Below, in pieces: positions 8,825-17,391 of a stretch of 48,496 nt of DNA (the stretch's first letter is position 1; every line of letters starts with the position of its first letter). This DNA is from Alphaproteobacteria bacterium (GTDB taxonomy: Bacteria; Pseudomonadota; Alphaproteobacteria; Rhizobiales; Beijerinckiaceae): positions 1 to 48,496 of the forward strand of contig JAJPHH010000172.1 in assembly GCA_021325385.1 (NCBI GenBank), given 5' to 3'. The notes under the pieces are model-generated. The model ran no database searches, had not been told where the DNA came from, and was given only the letters and a program-made list of their open reading frames with translations. A program made the position numbers and the translations under genes.

Positions 8825-8841
8825 CGTCCCGTAGCGGGACG
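8825..8841 (+). terminator. Hairpin CGTCCCG-TAG-CGGGACG
   Basis: A perfect 7-bp stem with a 3-base loop begins 20 bases after the stop of the PLP enzyme gene. No clear T tract follows, so it is only a possible terminator or mRNA-stabilising hairpin. The rest of 8806-9003 shows no credible gene. Confidence 0.4.
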
Positions 8842-9003
8842 ATGTCAATTCGGGCGTAGACGAAAAACGACGGCCTGAAGCTTGGACGCTCCGCTGCGCA
8901 TCTTTCGCCCGGCCGGCGGACGCAAAATGCAAGCGTGGGCTGCGCGCGTTCGGGCCGGCGGCCTTGCCGTCCGATGCGCCATCGCCTACGAGTAATTCCG
9001 GCG

Positions 9004-10023
9004 ATGACGCTTCTCGAGCCTTCAGCGCGGCGGATCGCGGTCGCCCAGCCCTTGTCGGGCGTCGGCGACATGATCTGGCATCTGCCGCATATTCGCGTGC
9101 TGGCCCGTCATTTCGGCCGGCCGGTGACGCTGATCGCCAGTTTCCGCTCCGCCGCCGACCAGGTTTTCAAAGCCGACGGCGCCGTCGAGGACGTGCTCTT
9201 CATCGAGCGCCGGCCGAAGGGACGGACCGGCCGCCATGACGGCCTTTTCGGCATGGCTCGGCTTGTCGGGGCGTTCCGAGCTCGGAAATTCGACGCCCTC
9301 GTTTTGCTCCATCATGGCCGCACGCTCGCTTTTGCGGCGCTCGCCGCCGGCGTGCCGCAGCGCCTCGGCTATGGCGTCGGGGCGCAGCGCCTTTTCCTCA
9401 ATCGCGGTCCGTACCTTTCCGGCGAAAGCATGCGGCTGCATCCTTTCGAGCGCGCCTCAGCCTGGCTTCGCGCCGCCGGCGTCGAGCTTGGCGAGGCCGA
9501 GCCGCGCCTGGCGATTTCGCCCGACAGCGCCGCGAAGGCGCGGCTTTTCCTCGGAGCCGGCGCCAAGCCGGTCGCGCTCGGCATCGGCGCTTCAGAAGCT
9601 TTCAAGCAATGGGGGGCGGAGCGTTTCGCGGAACTCGCCGCACGCCTCCTCGATCTGGGTTGGGAGCGTCTCGTGCTGATCGGCGGCAAACAGGAGGCGC
9701 CGCTCGCCGAGGACATCCGCGGCCGCCTCGGCGCGAAAGCAGGCCGCGTCCTCCTCTCGATCGGTTGGGACATAGCCGATGTCGCCGCGTTGTTGAGCCT
9801 ATCGGCTTTCTATGTCGGCAACGACACGGGCTTCATGAACATGGCCGCGGCGGCCGGTTTACGCAGCTTCTGCCTGTTTGGCGGCACGCCGCCTTTCGGC
9901 CATAGCCGCAACATCGTCGCCATCCTGCCGCCGGACGGAAAACCGGACAAGAACGGCGGCATGGCGCGGATCACGCCGGCGGCCGCGCTCGCTGCGCTCG
10001 GCGCCAGCGGTCTCGCGCCCTGA
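9004..10023 (+). CDS. Glycosyltransferase family 9 (heptosyltransferase-like)
   Basis: 339 residues in the two-Rossmann-fold layout of GT9 enzymes. The N-terminal half begins RRIAVAQPLSGVGDMIWHLPHIRVLARHF, the 'GD.....P....L' pattern of ADP-heptose:LPS heptosyltransferases. The C-terminal half carries KQWGAERFAELAARL and the donor-binding signature VGNDTGFMNMAAAAG. It probably adds a sugar to a lipopolysaccharide core or another cell-surface glycan on the cytoplasmic side of the inner membrane. Start chosen at the ATG at 9004 because homology begins directly after it. The DUF6165 gene is convergent 3' of it. Donor and acceptor cannot be inferred. Confidence 0.82.
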   Translation: MTLLEPSARRIAVAQPLSGVGDMIWHLPHIRVLARHFGRPVTLIASFRSAADQVFKADGAVEDVLFIERRPKGRTGRHDGLFGMARLVGAFRARKFDALVLLHHGRTLAFAALAAGVPQRLGYGVGAQRLFLNRGPYLSGESMRLHPFERASAWLRAAGVELGEAEPRLAISPDSAAKARLFLGAGAKPVALGIGASEAFKQWGAERFAELAARLLDLGWERLVLIGGKQEAPLAEDIRGRLGAKAGRVLLSIGWDIADVAALLSLSAFYVGNDTGFMNMAAAAGLRSFCLFGGTPPFGHSRNIVAILPPDGKPDKNGGMARITPAAALAALGASGLAP

Positions 10024-10057
10024 GCGAGAAGCTGCGCTTGAGGATATTTTTTCCGGC

Positions 10058-10134
10058 GGGCGAAGCGCAACGATCCATTTGCGCCTCAAGCGGCATCAAT
10101 GGCTGCTTCGCCGCTTCGCGCGCTGCAATGACGG
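10058..10134. repeat. Dispersed palindromic repeat, degenerate copy A
   Basis: An imperfect inverted repeat: left arm GGCGAAGCGCAACGATCCATT and right arm AATGGCTGCTTCGCCGCTTCGC followed by GCAATGACGG. It resembles the better preserved copies at 16472-16555 and 41754-41844. It occupies the gap between two convergent genes. Confidence 0.5.
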
Positions 10135-10139
10135 AGCGC

Positions 10140-10598
10140 CTACCATTCTTCGTACGACTTCTCCTCGAGCAGCGACGAGCCGACGAGTTCGTTCAGCTCT
10201 CGCTTGACGGCGGCGCGGCGGTCGTTGGTCTTGTAAATCCCGCGCGCGAACTCGATGAAGGCGGCGCCGAAATTCTGCTCCCTTTCGCATTTGCGAATTT
10301 CGTCCTCCAGATCCCATAGCGCCTCGTTGATCCGGCGAAGCTCGGCTTTGAGGGCCGAGAAGGCGCTCGGCAGCGACGCGAAGCCGGCGAGCGCGGCGTT
10401 GAGAACGTCGAGCTCGCGGCGGACATTGGCGTTCTTCTTCGGATCGGCGATTCGATCGCGCTTGATCTCGAGGATGGAAATCTTGTCGACCAGCTCGCCG
10501 AAGGCGACCGGCGCCAGCGCGGTCCCCGGCGGCAAAGCGCTTGTCGGCGCATCGGCGCCGCCGGTCGGCTTGCTCGATTTCGTCGTTCGAGATTCCAC
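10140..10598 (-). CDS. DUF6165 family protein
   Basis: 152 residues, mostly helical and charged. The family hallmark is at the N-terminus (APVAFGELVDKISILEIKRDRI), followed by NANVRRELDVL and a C-terminal FGAAFIEFARGIYKTNDRRAAVKRELNEL. Molecular function is unknown. I chose GTG at 10598 because GAAGG lies just upstream and family similarity starts ~30 residues later; a longer frame running to 10889 would overlap the divergent ABC gene. The gene is convergent with the family-9 glycosyltransferase, so a role in cell-surface sugar assembly is conceivable but is inference only. Confidence 0.75.
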   Translation of the reverse strand: MESRTTKSSKPTGGADAPTSALPPGTALAPVAFGELVDKISILEIKRDRIADPKKNANVRRELDVLNAALAGFASLPSAFSALKAELRRINEALWDLEDEIRKCEREQNFGAAFIEFARGIYKTNDRRAAVKRELNELVGSSLLEEKSYEEW

Positions 10599-10845
10599 CC
10601 TTCGATCCCCGTCTTGTTCGGAGCGCAATCTTCCGCCAGGACGCGGCTTGATCGGCCGAAGGCCAGTCTGCGTCAAGCTTAAACAGCGGCGCGTCCAGTC
10701 GGCCGCGGGTCGGGCGGCCGATCGGAGCCGGCCGTTTCGCGTTGACGCTGCGGCCTGGCAAGATACTCTGGCGGGGCGATCGGCAGCGGCGAACCGGAGG
10801 ACCGGAGCGCTCGATCCGTCGCCTGAAAGGGAGGAGGACAGCAGG

Positions 10846-12363
10846 GTGGCGCCCGCGACGCTCGCTCTGGAAATGATCGAGATCAGCAAGAGCTTTCCCG
10901 GCGTGCGGGCGCTCGATGGGGTAAGCTTCGACTGCGCGCGCGGCGAGGTTCACGCCCTTTGCGGCGAAAACGGCGCCGGCAAATCGACCCTCATCAAAAT
11001 CCTCGGCGGCGTCTATCGTCCTGACGCAGGACGCATGCGGCTCGACGGACGAGAGGTCGCCTTTTCTCATCCGGTCGCCGCCCGTCGCGCCGGCGTCAGC
11101 ATCATTCACCAAGAGCTCAGCTTATTGCCCGAGCGATCGGTCGCCGAGAACATTTATCTCGGCGTCGAGCCGACGCGCTTCGGCGCCTTGGACCGAGCGA
11201 AAATGCGAAACGGCGCCGCCGGTCTGTTGCGACGCCTCGGTTCAACGATCGCGCCGGACATTAGGGCCGGCGACCTTTCCATCGCGCAGCAGCAGATCGT
11301 GGAAATCGCCAAAGCCTTGGCGGTCGAGGCCCGCATTCTCGTCATGGACGAGCCGACCGCGGCTCTCGACGACGTCGACGCCTCGCGCCTCCTCGAGCTG
11401 GTGCGCCGCCTCAGCGGCGAGGGCGTCTCGATCATTTACGTTTCGCATCGCATGCCGGAAATTCAAGCCGTCTCGCATCGGGTGACGGTGCTCAAAGACG
11501 GCCGGTCGGCGCTGACCGCGGCGATCGGCGATGCGCCTGTCGGTCGGCTGGTTCGGGCCATGGTCGGCCGCGACCTCGCCGACTTTTATCCGGCGCGCGC
11601 CGCCGCGCCCGCCGGGCCGGCCGTGCTGAACATCCGCGATGCTTCGAATTCGCGGCTGCGCGGCGTCAATCTTGCGCTTTGCGCCGGCGAGATCCTCGGC
11701 GTCGCCGGGTTGGAAGGGTCCGGCAAGAGATCGCTGGCCCAGGCGATTTTTGGCGACGAGCCGTTCGAGAGCGGGGCCATCGAGATCCTCGGCGAAAGAC
11801 GCGCGCCGCCCAGCCCGCGCGCGGCGATCGAGCTTGGAATCGGATGCCTGTCCGACGACCGGAAACGTGAAGGGCTGCTTCTCCAACAGTCGGTCCGCGA
11901 CAACGCCATGCTGACGCAAAGAGCGTTCGCCAATCCGCTTCGCCCGCCCAACGCATCGCCGATGTCGCTCGACGAGACCGACGCGCTGCTTCGCAAATTG
12001 GACGTGCGCGCCGCCAGTTTCGATCAGGAGATTCGGTTGCTGTCCGGCGGCAATCAGCAAAAGGCGATCATCGCGCGTTGGCTGGCGCGGGCGCCTGAAA
12101 TCCTGATTTTCTGCGAGCCGACGCGCGGCGTCGACGTCGCGACCAAGGCGGCGATCTACAAGATCATGCGCGACCTGGCGGCGAGCGGAAGGGCGATCTT
12201 GATGATCTCCTCGGACTTGCCCGAAGTGATCGGCGTCAGCGACCGCATCCTGGTGATGCGCGAAGGCGCGATCGCCGGCGAGCTGCCGGGCGGGGCGAGC
12301 GAAGAGGACGTGATGGCGATCGCTGTGGGCCATGCAGCCGAAACGCCCGCGCTCGTCTCGTGA
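10846..12363 (+). CDS. Ribose/xylose-type sugar ABC transporter, tandem ATP-binding protein
   Basis: 505 residues with two ABC domains, as in RbsA/XylG/MglA. Domain 1 has Walker A GENGAGKST, signature LSIAQQQIVEIAKAL and Walker B ILVMDEPTAALD. Domain 2 has GLEGSGKRS as Walker A (lysine kept), signature LLSGGNQQKAIIARWL and ILIFCEPTRGVDV. It energises the permease pair encoded next. The GTG at 10846 is supported by GGGAGGAGG 8 bases upstream; the open frame further left has no similarity and overlaps the divergent DUF6165 gene. A possible TTGACG promoter element lies at 10742-10747. It overlaps the next gene by four bases (GTGA). Confidence 0.9.
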   Translation: MAPATLALEMIEISKSFPGVRALDGVSFDCARGEVHALCGENGAGKSTLIKILGGVYRPDAGRMRLDGREVAFSHPVAARRAGVSIIHQELSLLPERSVAENIYLGVEPTRFGALDRAKMRNGAAGLLRRLGSTIAPDIRAGDLSIAQQQIVEIAKALAVEARILVMDEPTAALDDVDASRLLELVRRLSGEGVSIIYVSHRMPEIQAVSHRVTVLKDGRSALTAAIGDAPVGRLVRAMVGRDLADFYPARAAAPAGPAVLNIRDASNSRLRGVNLALCAGEILGVAGLEGSGKRSLAQAIFGDEPFESGAIEILGERRAPPSPRAAIELGIGCLSDDRKREGLLLQQSVRDNAMLTQRAFANPLRPPNASPMSLDETDALLRKLDVRAASFDQEIRLLSGGNQQKAIIARWLARAPEILIFCEPTRGVDVATKAAIYKIMRDLAASGRAILMISSDLPEVIGVSDRILVMREGAIAGELPGGASEEDVMAIAVGHAAETPALVS

Positions 12364-13343
12364 GCGCAACGCATCTGCAATCGTCGCCCTTCACGGTCAG
12401 ACGCGGCTCGCTCGCGCCCGTCCTGCTGCTCGCCGGCTCGGTCGTCCTTTACGTCGGCGCGGCGCTGTGGACGGGCGAGACCAAAATGCTCGACGCCGAG
12501 GGCGTGGTCGGGCTGCTGCAGCGCATGGTCGCGCTGGGCGTCGTCGCGTTGGGGCAGACCTTCGTGATCCTCGCCGGTTCGATCGACTTGTCGGTCGCCA
12601 ATATGATCAGCGTCGCGGCCGTGCTGGCCTCCTATATCATGCAGGGGCGGCCGGACATGGTGCCGCCGGCCGTCGCCGCCGTGCTCGCCATTTCGGCTTT
12701 GGTCGGGCTCGTCAACGGCGCGCTGATCGCGCGGCTCCAGGTCAATTCCCTGATCGCGACTCTCGGCGTCGGCTTGATCTTGCAAGGCCTGCTGTCGGCA
12801 AGCTTCACCAATTTCGCCGGCTCGGTGCCGCCGGAATTCCAGCTTGTCGCCTACAGCGCCTTTGGCGGCGTGCCTTATTCCGTCGCCGGCCTCTTCGCGC
12901 TCGCCGCGCTTTGCGCCTGGCTGCTGCGCGCGACGCGTTTCGGCGCGCATCTCTACGCGGTCGGCGGCAATGCCGAAGGCGCACGCCTCGCCGGCATCCG
13001 GACCGACCTGATCTTGATCGGCGCCCATGTCATCTGCGCCGTCTCGGCCGGGCTGACGGGCCTCTATCTTGCCAGCCGATTGCGGTCCGGCGCGCCCTGG
13101 GTCGGGCGCGACGGCGTCTACGATCTTGAATCGATCGCGGTCGTGGTCATTGGCGGCACATTGCTGGCCGGCGGCCGCGGCGGCGTCGCGGGCACATTGG
13201 CGGGCGTGCTGCTGTTCGCGACGCTCGACGCCGTCTTCAACATGCTCGGCGTCTCGGCCTATCCGCAACTCGTGCTGCGCGGCGCGATCGTCGTTCTGGC
13301 AGTGGCGGCCTATACGTTCCGCGCGAAGGGGCATGTCGCATGA
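12360..13343 (+). CDS. Ribose-type sugar ABC transporter permease 1
   Basis: 327 residues, strongly hydrophobic, RbsC/BPD_transp_2 family. The family motif near TM2-TM3 (LGVVALGQTFVILAGSIDLSV) and the cytoplasmic loop VGGNAEGARLAGI are clear, as is the late GGTLLAGGRGGVAGTLAG. It starts with GTG overlapping the ATPase stop and ends in an ATGA overlap with permease 2, so ATPase, permease 1 and permease 2 are translationally coupled. Confidence 0.9.
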   Translation: MSATHLQSSPFTVRRGSLAPVLLLAGSVVLYVGAALWTGETKMLDAEGVVGLLQRMVALGVVALGQTFVILAGSIDLSVANMISVAAVLASYIMQGRPDMVPPAVAAVLAISALVGLVNGALIARLQVNSLIATLGVGLILQGLLSASFTNFAGSVPPEFQLVAYSAFGGVPYSVAGLFALAALCAWLLRATRFGAHLYAVGGNAEGARLAGIRTDLILIGAHVICAVSAGLTGLYLASRLRSGAPWVGRDGVYDLESIAVVVIGGTLLAGGRGGVAGTLAGVLLFATLDAVFNMLGVSAYPQLVLRGAIVVLAVAAYTFRAKGHVA

Positions 13344-14329
13344 CCCTCGTGCTCGACCAGCGCCGCCCGGCCTCGCGCGCCCTGGCGCTGGCCCGCAAGG
13401 TCAATGTCGCGGTGATCGTCTTTCTGGTCCTCTACCTGGCGATCGGCCTGCTTCAGCCGACCTATTTCGAGCCCGCCGGGCTGATGAATTTTCTCCGCCG
13501 CGCCGCGCCGCTCGCCATTCTTTCCGCCGGCCAGTTGTTCGTGCTGGCGAGCGGCGGCTTCGACCTTTCGGTCGGCTCGCTGATCACTCTGACGGTGATC
13601 GGCGGGTCGATGCTCACCGCCAACGATCCGAGCCGGACCTGGTGGGCGATCGCGGCGCTCTATGGCGTGGGTCTGGCAGTGGGACTGATCAATGGCGCGG
13701 TCGTCGCGTTTCTCAAGACGCCGTCGATCATCGCCACGCTCGGCACGCTCCTTTCGGTCAACGGCGCGGCGATGATGTGGTCCGGCGGCGCGCCGCGCGG
13801 CTATCTGCCGGATAATTTTCGCATGTTCGGACGCCTTGTCCTTCACGACGTCCCGATCGTCAAAATCTTCCCGATCGCCATCGCCGTCCTCGCGGTCTGC
13901 GGCGCGCTCGCCTATTGGGGATTTCACGGCGCCGTGTTCGGTCGTCGCATTCTTGCGGTCGGCGACAATCCGCGCGCGGCCGAGCTTTCAGGCGTTCGGG
14001 TCCGATCGGTTCGCATCGGCGTCTTCGTCATCTCGGCGCTCGCCGCAGTGACCGCCGGGATCATGCTTGGCGGCTTCGGCGGCGTCTCCGTCGATGTCGG
14101 GCTCGGTCTGGAGCTCCAATCCATCGCCGCCTGCGTCGTCGGCGGCGTGCAATTGATGGGCGGAAGAGGCAGCGTGACCGGCGCGATCGCGGGCGCGCTT
14201 ACTCTCTTTGCGCTGTTCACGCTGCTGACTTTGCTCGGGTTGCCGCAGCCGCTCAAGGAGACGGCGCAAGGTCTTATTCTGATTGCGGCGGTGGCGCTCG
14301 GCGCTTGGCGTCGCCGCCGCGCGGTTTAG
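13340..14329 (+). CDS. Ribose-type sugar ABC transporter permease 2
   Basis: 329 residues, same family as permease 1 but clearly diverged. It has the SAGQLFVLASGGFDLSVGS motif, the VGDNPRAAELSGVRV loop and VVGGVQLMGGRGSVTGA. Two different permeases in one operon suggest a heterodimeric membrane channel, unlike the single-permease transporter at 40675. It is followed after 50 bases by the binding-protein gene. Confidence 0.9.
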   Translation: MTLVLDQRRPASRALALARKVNVAVIVFLVLYLAIGLLQPTYFEPAGLMNFLRRAAPLAILSAGQLFVLASGGFDLSVGSLITLTVIGGSMLTANDPSRTWWAIAALYGVGLAVGLINGAVVAFLKTPSIIATLGTLLSVNGAAMMWSGGAPRGYLPDNFRMFGRLVLHDVPIVKIFPIAIAVLAVCGALAYWGFHGAVFGRRILAVGDNPRAAELSGVRVRSVRIGVFVISALAAVTAGIMLGGFGGVSVDVGLGLELQSIAACVVGGVQLMGGRGSVTGAIAGALTLFALFTLLTLLGLPQPLKETAQGLILIAAVALGAWRRRRAV

Positions 14330-14379
14330 GGGCGTTCGGCCCGCCGACGCGGCGGGTCGGCAAAAGGGAGGAAGACGGA

Positions 14380-15513
14380 ATGCGTAAGATGATCATGCGC
14401 TTGGCGGTCGGCGCGGCGTTGGCGAGTTTCGCCGGCGCGGCGCTCGCCCAGAACTTCGACGATCCCAAGGAGTTTCAGGCCGCCAAGGACCTGCTCGCGA
14501 TGCAGCCGCAAGGTCCGGCCGACAAGCCGTGGGAGCAGAATCTCGGCGGCAAGGAAGTCGACACGTCGAAATACAAAAAGTCGGGCCCGTACCGCGTTTG
14601 CTTCTCGAACGCCGGCGTCGACAATCCCTGGCGCGTCGTCGGTTGGACGAACATGCAGGCTCAGGTCGAGGTGCTGAAATCCGACATCAAGTCGTTCACC
14701 GTCGCCGACGCGGAAGGAAAGGACGACAAGCAGATTTCGGATATCAATTCCTTCGTCTCGAGCGGCAATTGCGACATACTCATCGTGTCGCCGAATACGA
14801 CCGCCGCGTTGACCCCGGCGGTCGAGGCCGCCTGCCAGAAGCTGCCGGTCGTCGTCTTCGACCGCGGCGTGCTGACGCAATGCCCGGTCACCTTCATCAA
14901 TCCGATCGGCGGGTATGGCTGGGGCATCCAGACCGCGAATTTCATCGTGTCGAAACTGCCGAAAGGCGGCAAGGTTCTGGCGCTTCGCATCCTGCCGGGC
15001 GTCGACGTGCTCGAGACGCGCTGGTCGGCGGCGAACCGCATCTTCAAGGAGAATGGCGTTCAAGTCGTCGGGGCCGAGTTCACCAACGGCGACAACGCCA
15101 AGACGAAGTCGATCGTCGAGGATTACATCAATCGCTTCGGCAAGATCGACGCCGTCTGGATGGACGCCGGCGCGACCGCGGTGGCGGCGCTGGAGGCGTT
15201 CGAGGACGCCGGCCAGCCTTATCCGATCATCACTGGCGAGGATCAGGAAGACTTCCTGATGAAATGGAAGGCGAAAAACCTCACTGCGATGGCGCCGACC
15301 TATCCGACCTATCAATGGCGCACGCCGATCATCGCGGCGGTCAAGATTTTGAAGGGCGAGCCGGTCATCGGACCGACCTGGAAGCTGCCGCAGCCGGTGA
15401 TCATGCAGACGGACCTCGACAAGTATGTCGACGACAAGATGCCGCCGCTGCATTACGCGATGTGCGGCTGCAAGGACCTGCCGGGCTATCCGCAGCGCTG
15501 GGGCGGGAAGTAA
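14380..15513 (+). CDS. Periplasmic sugar-binding protein (Peripla_BP_4, RbsB-like), long form
   Basis: 377 residues. The signal peptide (MRKMIMRLAVGAALASFAGAALA) is cleaved before QNFDD. The mature protein carries ~50 extra residues before the canonical first strand (GPYRVCFSNAGVDNPWR), then the type I binding fold (DILIVSPNTTAALTPAVEAAC, VVVFDRG, ITGEDQEDFLMKW). It has several cysteines, including a C-terminal MCGCKDLPGY, which is unusual for this family and could form disulfides in the periplasm. The Shine-Dalgarno sequence GGGAGGAAG precedes the ATG. Ligand unknown; a sugar or polyol is likely from the family. Confidence 0.87.
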   Translation: MRKMIMRLAVGAALASFAGAALAQNFDDPKEFQAAKDLLAMQPQGPADKPWEQNLGGKEVDTSKYKKSGPYRVCFSNAGVDNPWRVVGWTNMQAQVEVLKSDIKSFTVADAEGKDDKQISDINSFVSSGNCDILIVSPNTTAALTPAVEAACQKLPVVVFDRGVLTQCPVTFINPIGGYGWGIQTANFIVSKLPKGGKVLALRILPGVDVLETRWSAANRIFKENGVQVVGAEFTNGDNAKTKSIVEDYINRFGKIDAVWMDAGATAVAALEAFEDAGQPYPIITGEDQEDFLMKWKAKNLTAMAPTYPTYQWRTPIIAAVKILKGEPVIGPTWKLPQPVIMQTDLDKYVDDKMPPLHYAMCGCKDLPGYPQRWGGK

Positions 15514-15530
15514 GGCTTTGCGAGCGGCGT

Positions 15531-15553
15531 CGGAGGGACCTCGCGTCCCTCCG
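15531..15553. terminator. Strong hairpin between convergent genes
   Basis: CGGAGGGAC pairs perfectly with GTCCCTCCG around a 5-base loop, 18 bases after the binding-protein stop and 25 bases from the 3' end of the convergent isomerase gene. There is no T tract on either side, so it may be a bidirectional stabilising or attenuating hairpin rather than a classical terminator. Confidence 0.5.
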
Positions 15554-15577
15554 GATCGCCCGCTCCGGCCGCCGCCG

Positions 15578-16426
15578 CTACTGCGAGAAGACGCGGCGCA
15601 AATGCCTTAAGCCGTTCCGCGCCAGATCGTCTTGCGAAGCGGCGAGGGGACGCCAGATCGAGACCGCCTTGGCGATCTCGCGGATTTCCGGGGTGAAGGC
15701 TTCGATCACGATCGGCCCGTCATAGCGCGCCTCTTTGAGCGCGCCGGCGATTTGCGGCCAGGGAAGATGGTCGTCGCCGGGCGCGCCGCGATCGTTGGCG
15801 CAAGCGTGGAATTCGACGATATGGCCCGACGCGCGGCGGATCGCCGCCGGGATGTCCTTCTCTTCGATGTTCATGTGGAATGTATCGAGGAGCAGACCGA
15901 CATTCGGCGCTCCGACGTCGGCGATCAATTGCAGGCCCTGGTCGACCGTGTTGACGAGATCGGTCTCGAATCGGTTGAGCGGTTCGACCGCGAGCTTGAC
16001 GCCGCGTTTGGACGCGGAGTCGGCAGCCTCGCTGACGCTGGCGACGGCTCGGCGCCATTGCTGCGCGCGCGCCGGTGGATCGAGCAATTGCGCGGCGCCG
16101 ACGCCGGCGTACATCGGACCTGAGACGAACGGGCTGCCGAGATCGGCGGCAAAGTCGATGCAGCGCTCAAGATAAACGAGCGCGGCGCGCCTTATCGCCT
16201 CGTCGGGCGAGCTGAGATCACGGTTCGGGCCGAAGGCGCCGCAAACCGTCACCCCGATCTTGACCGAGGCGGCGCGGGCGCCGATCGCCGAGACGTCGAT
16301 CATCTCCGGCTCTTCGATGCAGATTTCAATGAGATCGAAGCCCATCGCGCCGGCCCGATCCATGATGTCGAGGGTTCGATTGGAAAAAGGCGACGCCCAA
16401 ATGAAACTGCTCGCGCCGTATTGCAT
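15578..16426 (-). CDS. Sugar epimerase/isomerase-like TIM-barrel protein (AP_endonuc_2 family)
   Basis: 282 residues of the xylose-isomerase-like TIM-barrel family, closest in pattern to D-psicose/D-tagatose 3-epimerases. The four metal-binding residues appear in order: Glu in VEPLNRFETD, Asp in LLDTFHMNIEE, His in EFHACANDRG and Glu in VIEAFTPE. RR..HIVEFHACANDRGAPGDDHLPW is typical of the group. It is convergent with the sugar transporter at 10846-15513, whose substrate it may process. Biochemically known D-apiose isomerase and 3-oxo-isoapionate decarboxylase belong, as I recall, to this superfamily, so a link to the apiose genes far downstream is possible but not supported by location. Confidence 0.82.
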   Translation of the reverse strand: MQYGASSFIWASPFSNRTLDIMDRAGAMGFDLIEICIEEPEMIDVSAIGARAASVKIGVTVCGAFGPNRDLSSPDEAIRRAALVYLERCIDFAADLGSPFVSGPMYAGVGAAQLLDPPARAQQWRRAVASVSEAADSASKRGVKLAVEPLNRFETDLVNTVDQGLQLIADVGAPNVGLLLDTFHMNIEEKDIPAAIRRASGHIVEFHACANDRGAPGDDHLPWPQIAGALKEARYDGPIVIEAFTPEIREIAKAVSIWRPLAASQDDLARNGLRHLRRVFSQ

Positions 16427-16471
16427 CTCGGAATCCTATGGCGGGACAAAACAATTTCGAATCGTCCGTCA

Positions 16472-16555
16472 GTCATTGCGAGGAGCGAAGTGACGAAGCA
16501 ATCCATTCATTGGGCTGAGCTTACGAATGGATTGCTTCGCTTCGCTCGCAATGAC
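16472..16555. repeat. Dispersed palindromic repeat, copy B (best preserved)
   Basis: Left arm 16472-16508 starts GTCATTGCGAGGAGCGAAG and ends GAAGCAATCCATTC. Right arm 16525-16555 starts GAATGGATTGCTTCG and ends CGCTCGCAATGAC. The arms are largely reverse complements around a 16-base centre. It lies between the isomerase gene (5' side) and livF (3' end). The rest of 16427-16689 shows nothing coding. Confidence 0.75.
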
Positions 16556-16689
16556 GAGAGGGCTTGGTTCGACCTTAACATCACCGCGCTTTAGCTCCCC
16601 CTGTAACGGTCAACCGCCGTAATGCTCAAGACCAGGAGCTTTTAGCGCAGCGAGTACTTCGTCCGAAGGGCTCGTCGCGCCGCGGCGAG

Positions 16690-17391
16690 CTAAACCCCCA
16701 AATAGCGATGCAGCGCTTCGGGTCGTTCGCGCGCCGATAGCGCGGTCATTTCCTCGACGATATGGCCGTTATTGATGATGTAGACGCGGTCGGCGAGGCT
16801 CAGCGCCGCCGTGACGTTCTGCTCGACGATGACGATGGTCTGGCCGGCCTTGGCGAGCGCGCGGCAGGTCGCGAGCAGGTCGCGAACGATGCTCGGGGCC
16901 AAGCCTTCGAAGGGTTCGTCGAGCAGCACGATTTTCGGATTGCGCACCAGAGCGCGGGCGATCGCCAGCATCTGCTGTTCGCCGCCCGAAAGATCCGTGC
17001 CGCGGCTGCGGCGGCGCTCCTTGAGGCGCGGAAAAGTTTCCCAGACCTTTTCGAGCGGCCAACGCGATTCCGCCGTCAGCCCGGCGAGAACGAGGTTCTC
17101 CTCGACGTTGAGGCTGCCGAAAATGCGCCTCTCCTCCGGCACCAATTGAAGGCCGAGCGAGGCGATGGCGTGCGGCGGAAAGCCCTGGATCGCCGCGCCG
17201 TCAAAGACAATCCTCCCGGCGCGCGGCCGCACCACGCCCATAAGGCTCTTGAGCGTCGTGCTTTTACCGGCGCCGTTGCGGCCCAGCAGAGCCACGACTT
17301 CGTGCCGCTCGACCCTGAGCGACACGTCGAAGAGGATGTGGCTGTCGCCGTAATAGCTGTTGATGCGCTCGACTTCGAGCAGGGCGCTCAT
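16690..17391 (-). CDS. livF: Branched-chain amino-acid type ABC transporter ATP-binding protein LivF
   Basis: 233 residues, single ABC domain: Walker A GRNGAGKST, signature LSGGEQQMLAIARAL, Walker B IVLLDEPFEGLAP and H-loop region VIVEQNV. The short C-terminus and VPEERRIFGSLNVEENL are typical LivF. Its start overlaps the stop of the upstream livM-livG fusion by four bases. It is the last gene of the liv operon. Substrates of this family include branched-chain amino acids, amides, urea and aromatic acids; none can be chosen from sequence. Confidence 0.9.
   Translation of the reverse strand: MSALLEVERINSYYGDSHILFDVSLRVERHEVVALLGRNGAGKSTTLKSLMGVVRPRAGRIVFDGAAIQGFPPHAIASLGLQLVPEERRIFGSLNVEENLVLAGLTAESRWPLEKVWETFPRLKERRRSRGTDLSGGEQQMLAIARALVRNPKIVLLDEPFEGLAPSIVRDLLATCRALAKAGQTIVIVEQNVTAALSLADRVYIINNGHIVEEMTALSARERPEALHRYLGV

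Noticed and set aside
10255-10845. N-terminal extension of the sugar ABC ATPase
   Set aside because: It overlaps the DUF6165 gene on the other strand, has no similarity, and a strong ribosome-binding site marks GTG at 10846.
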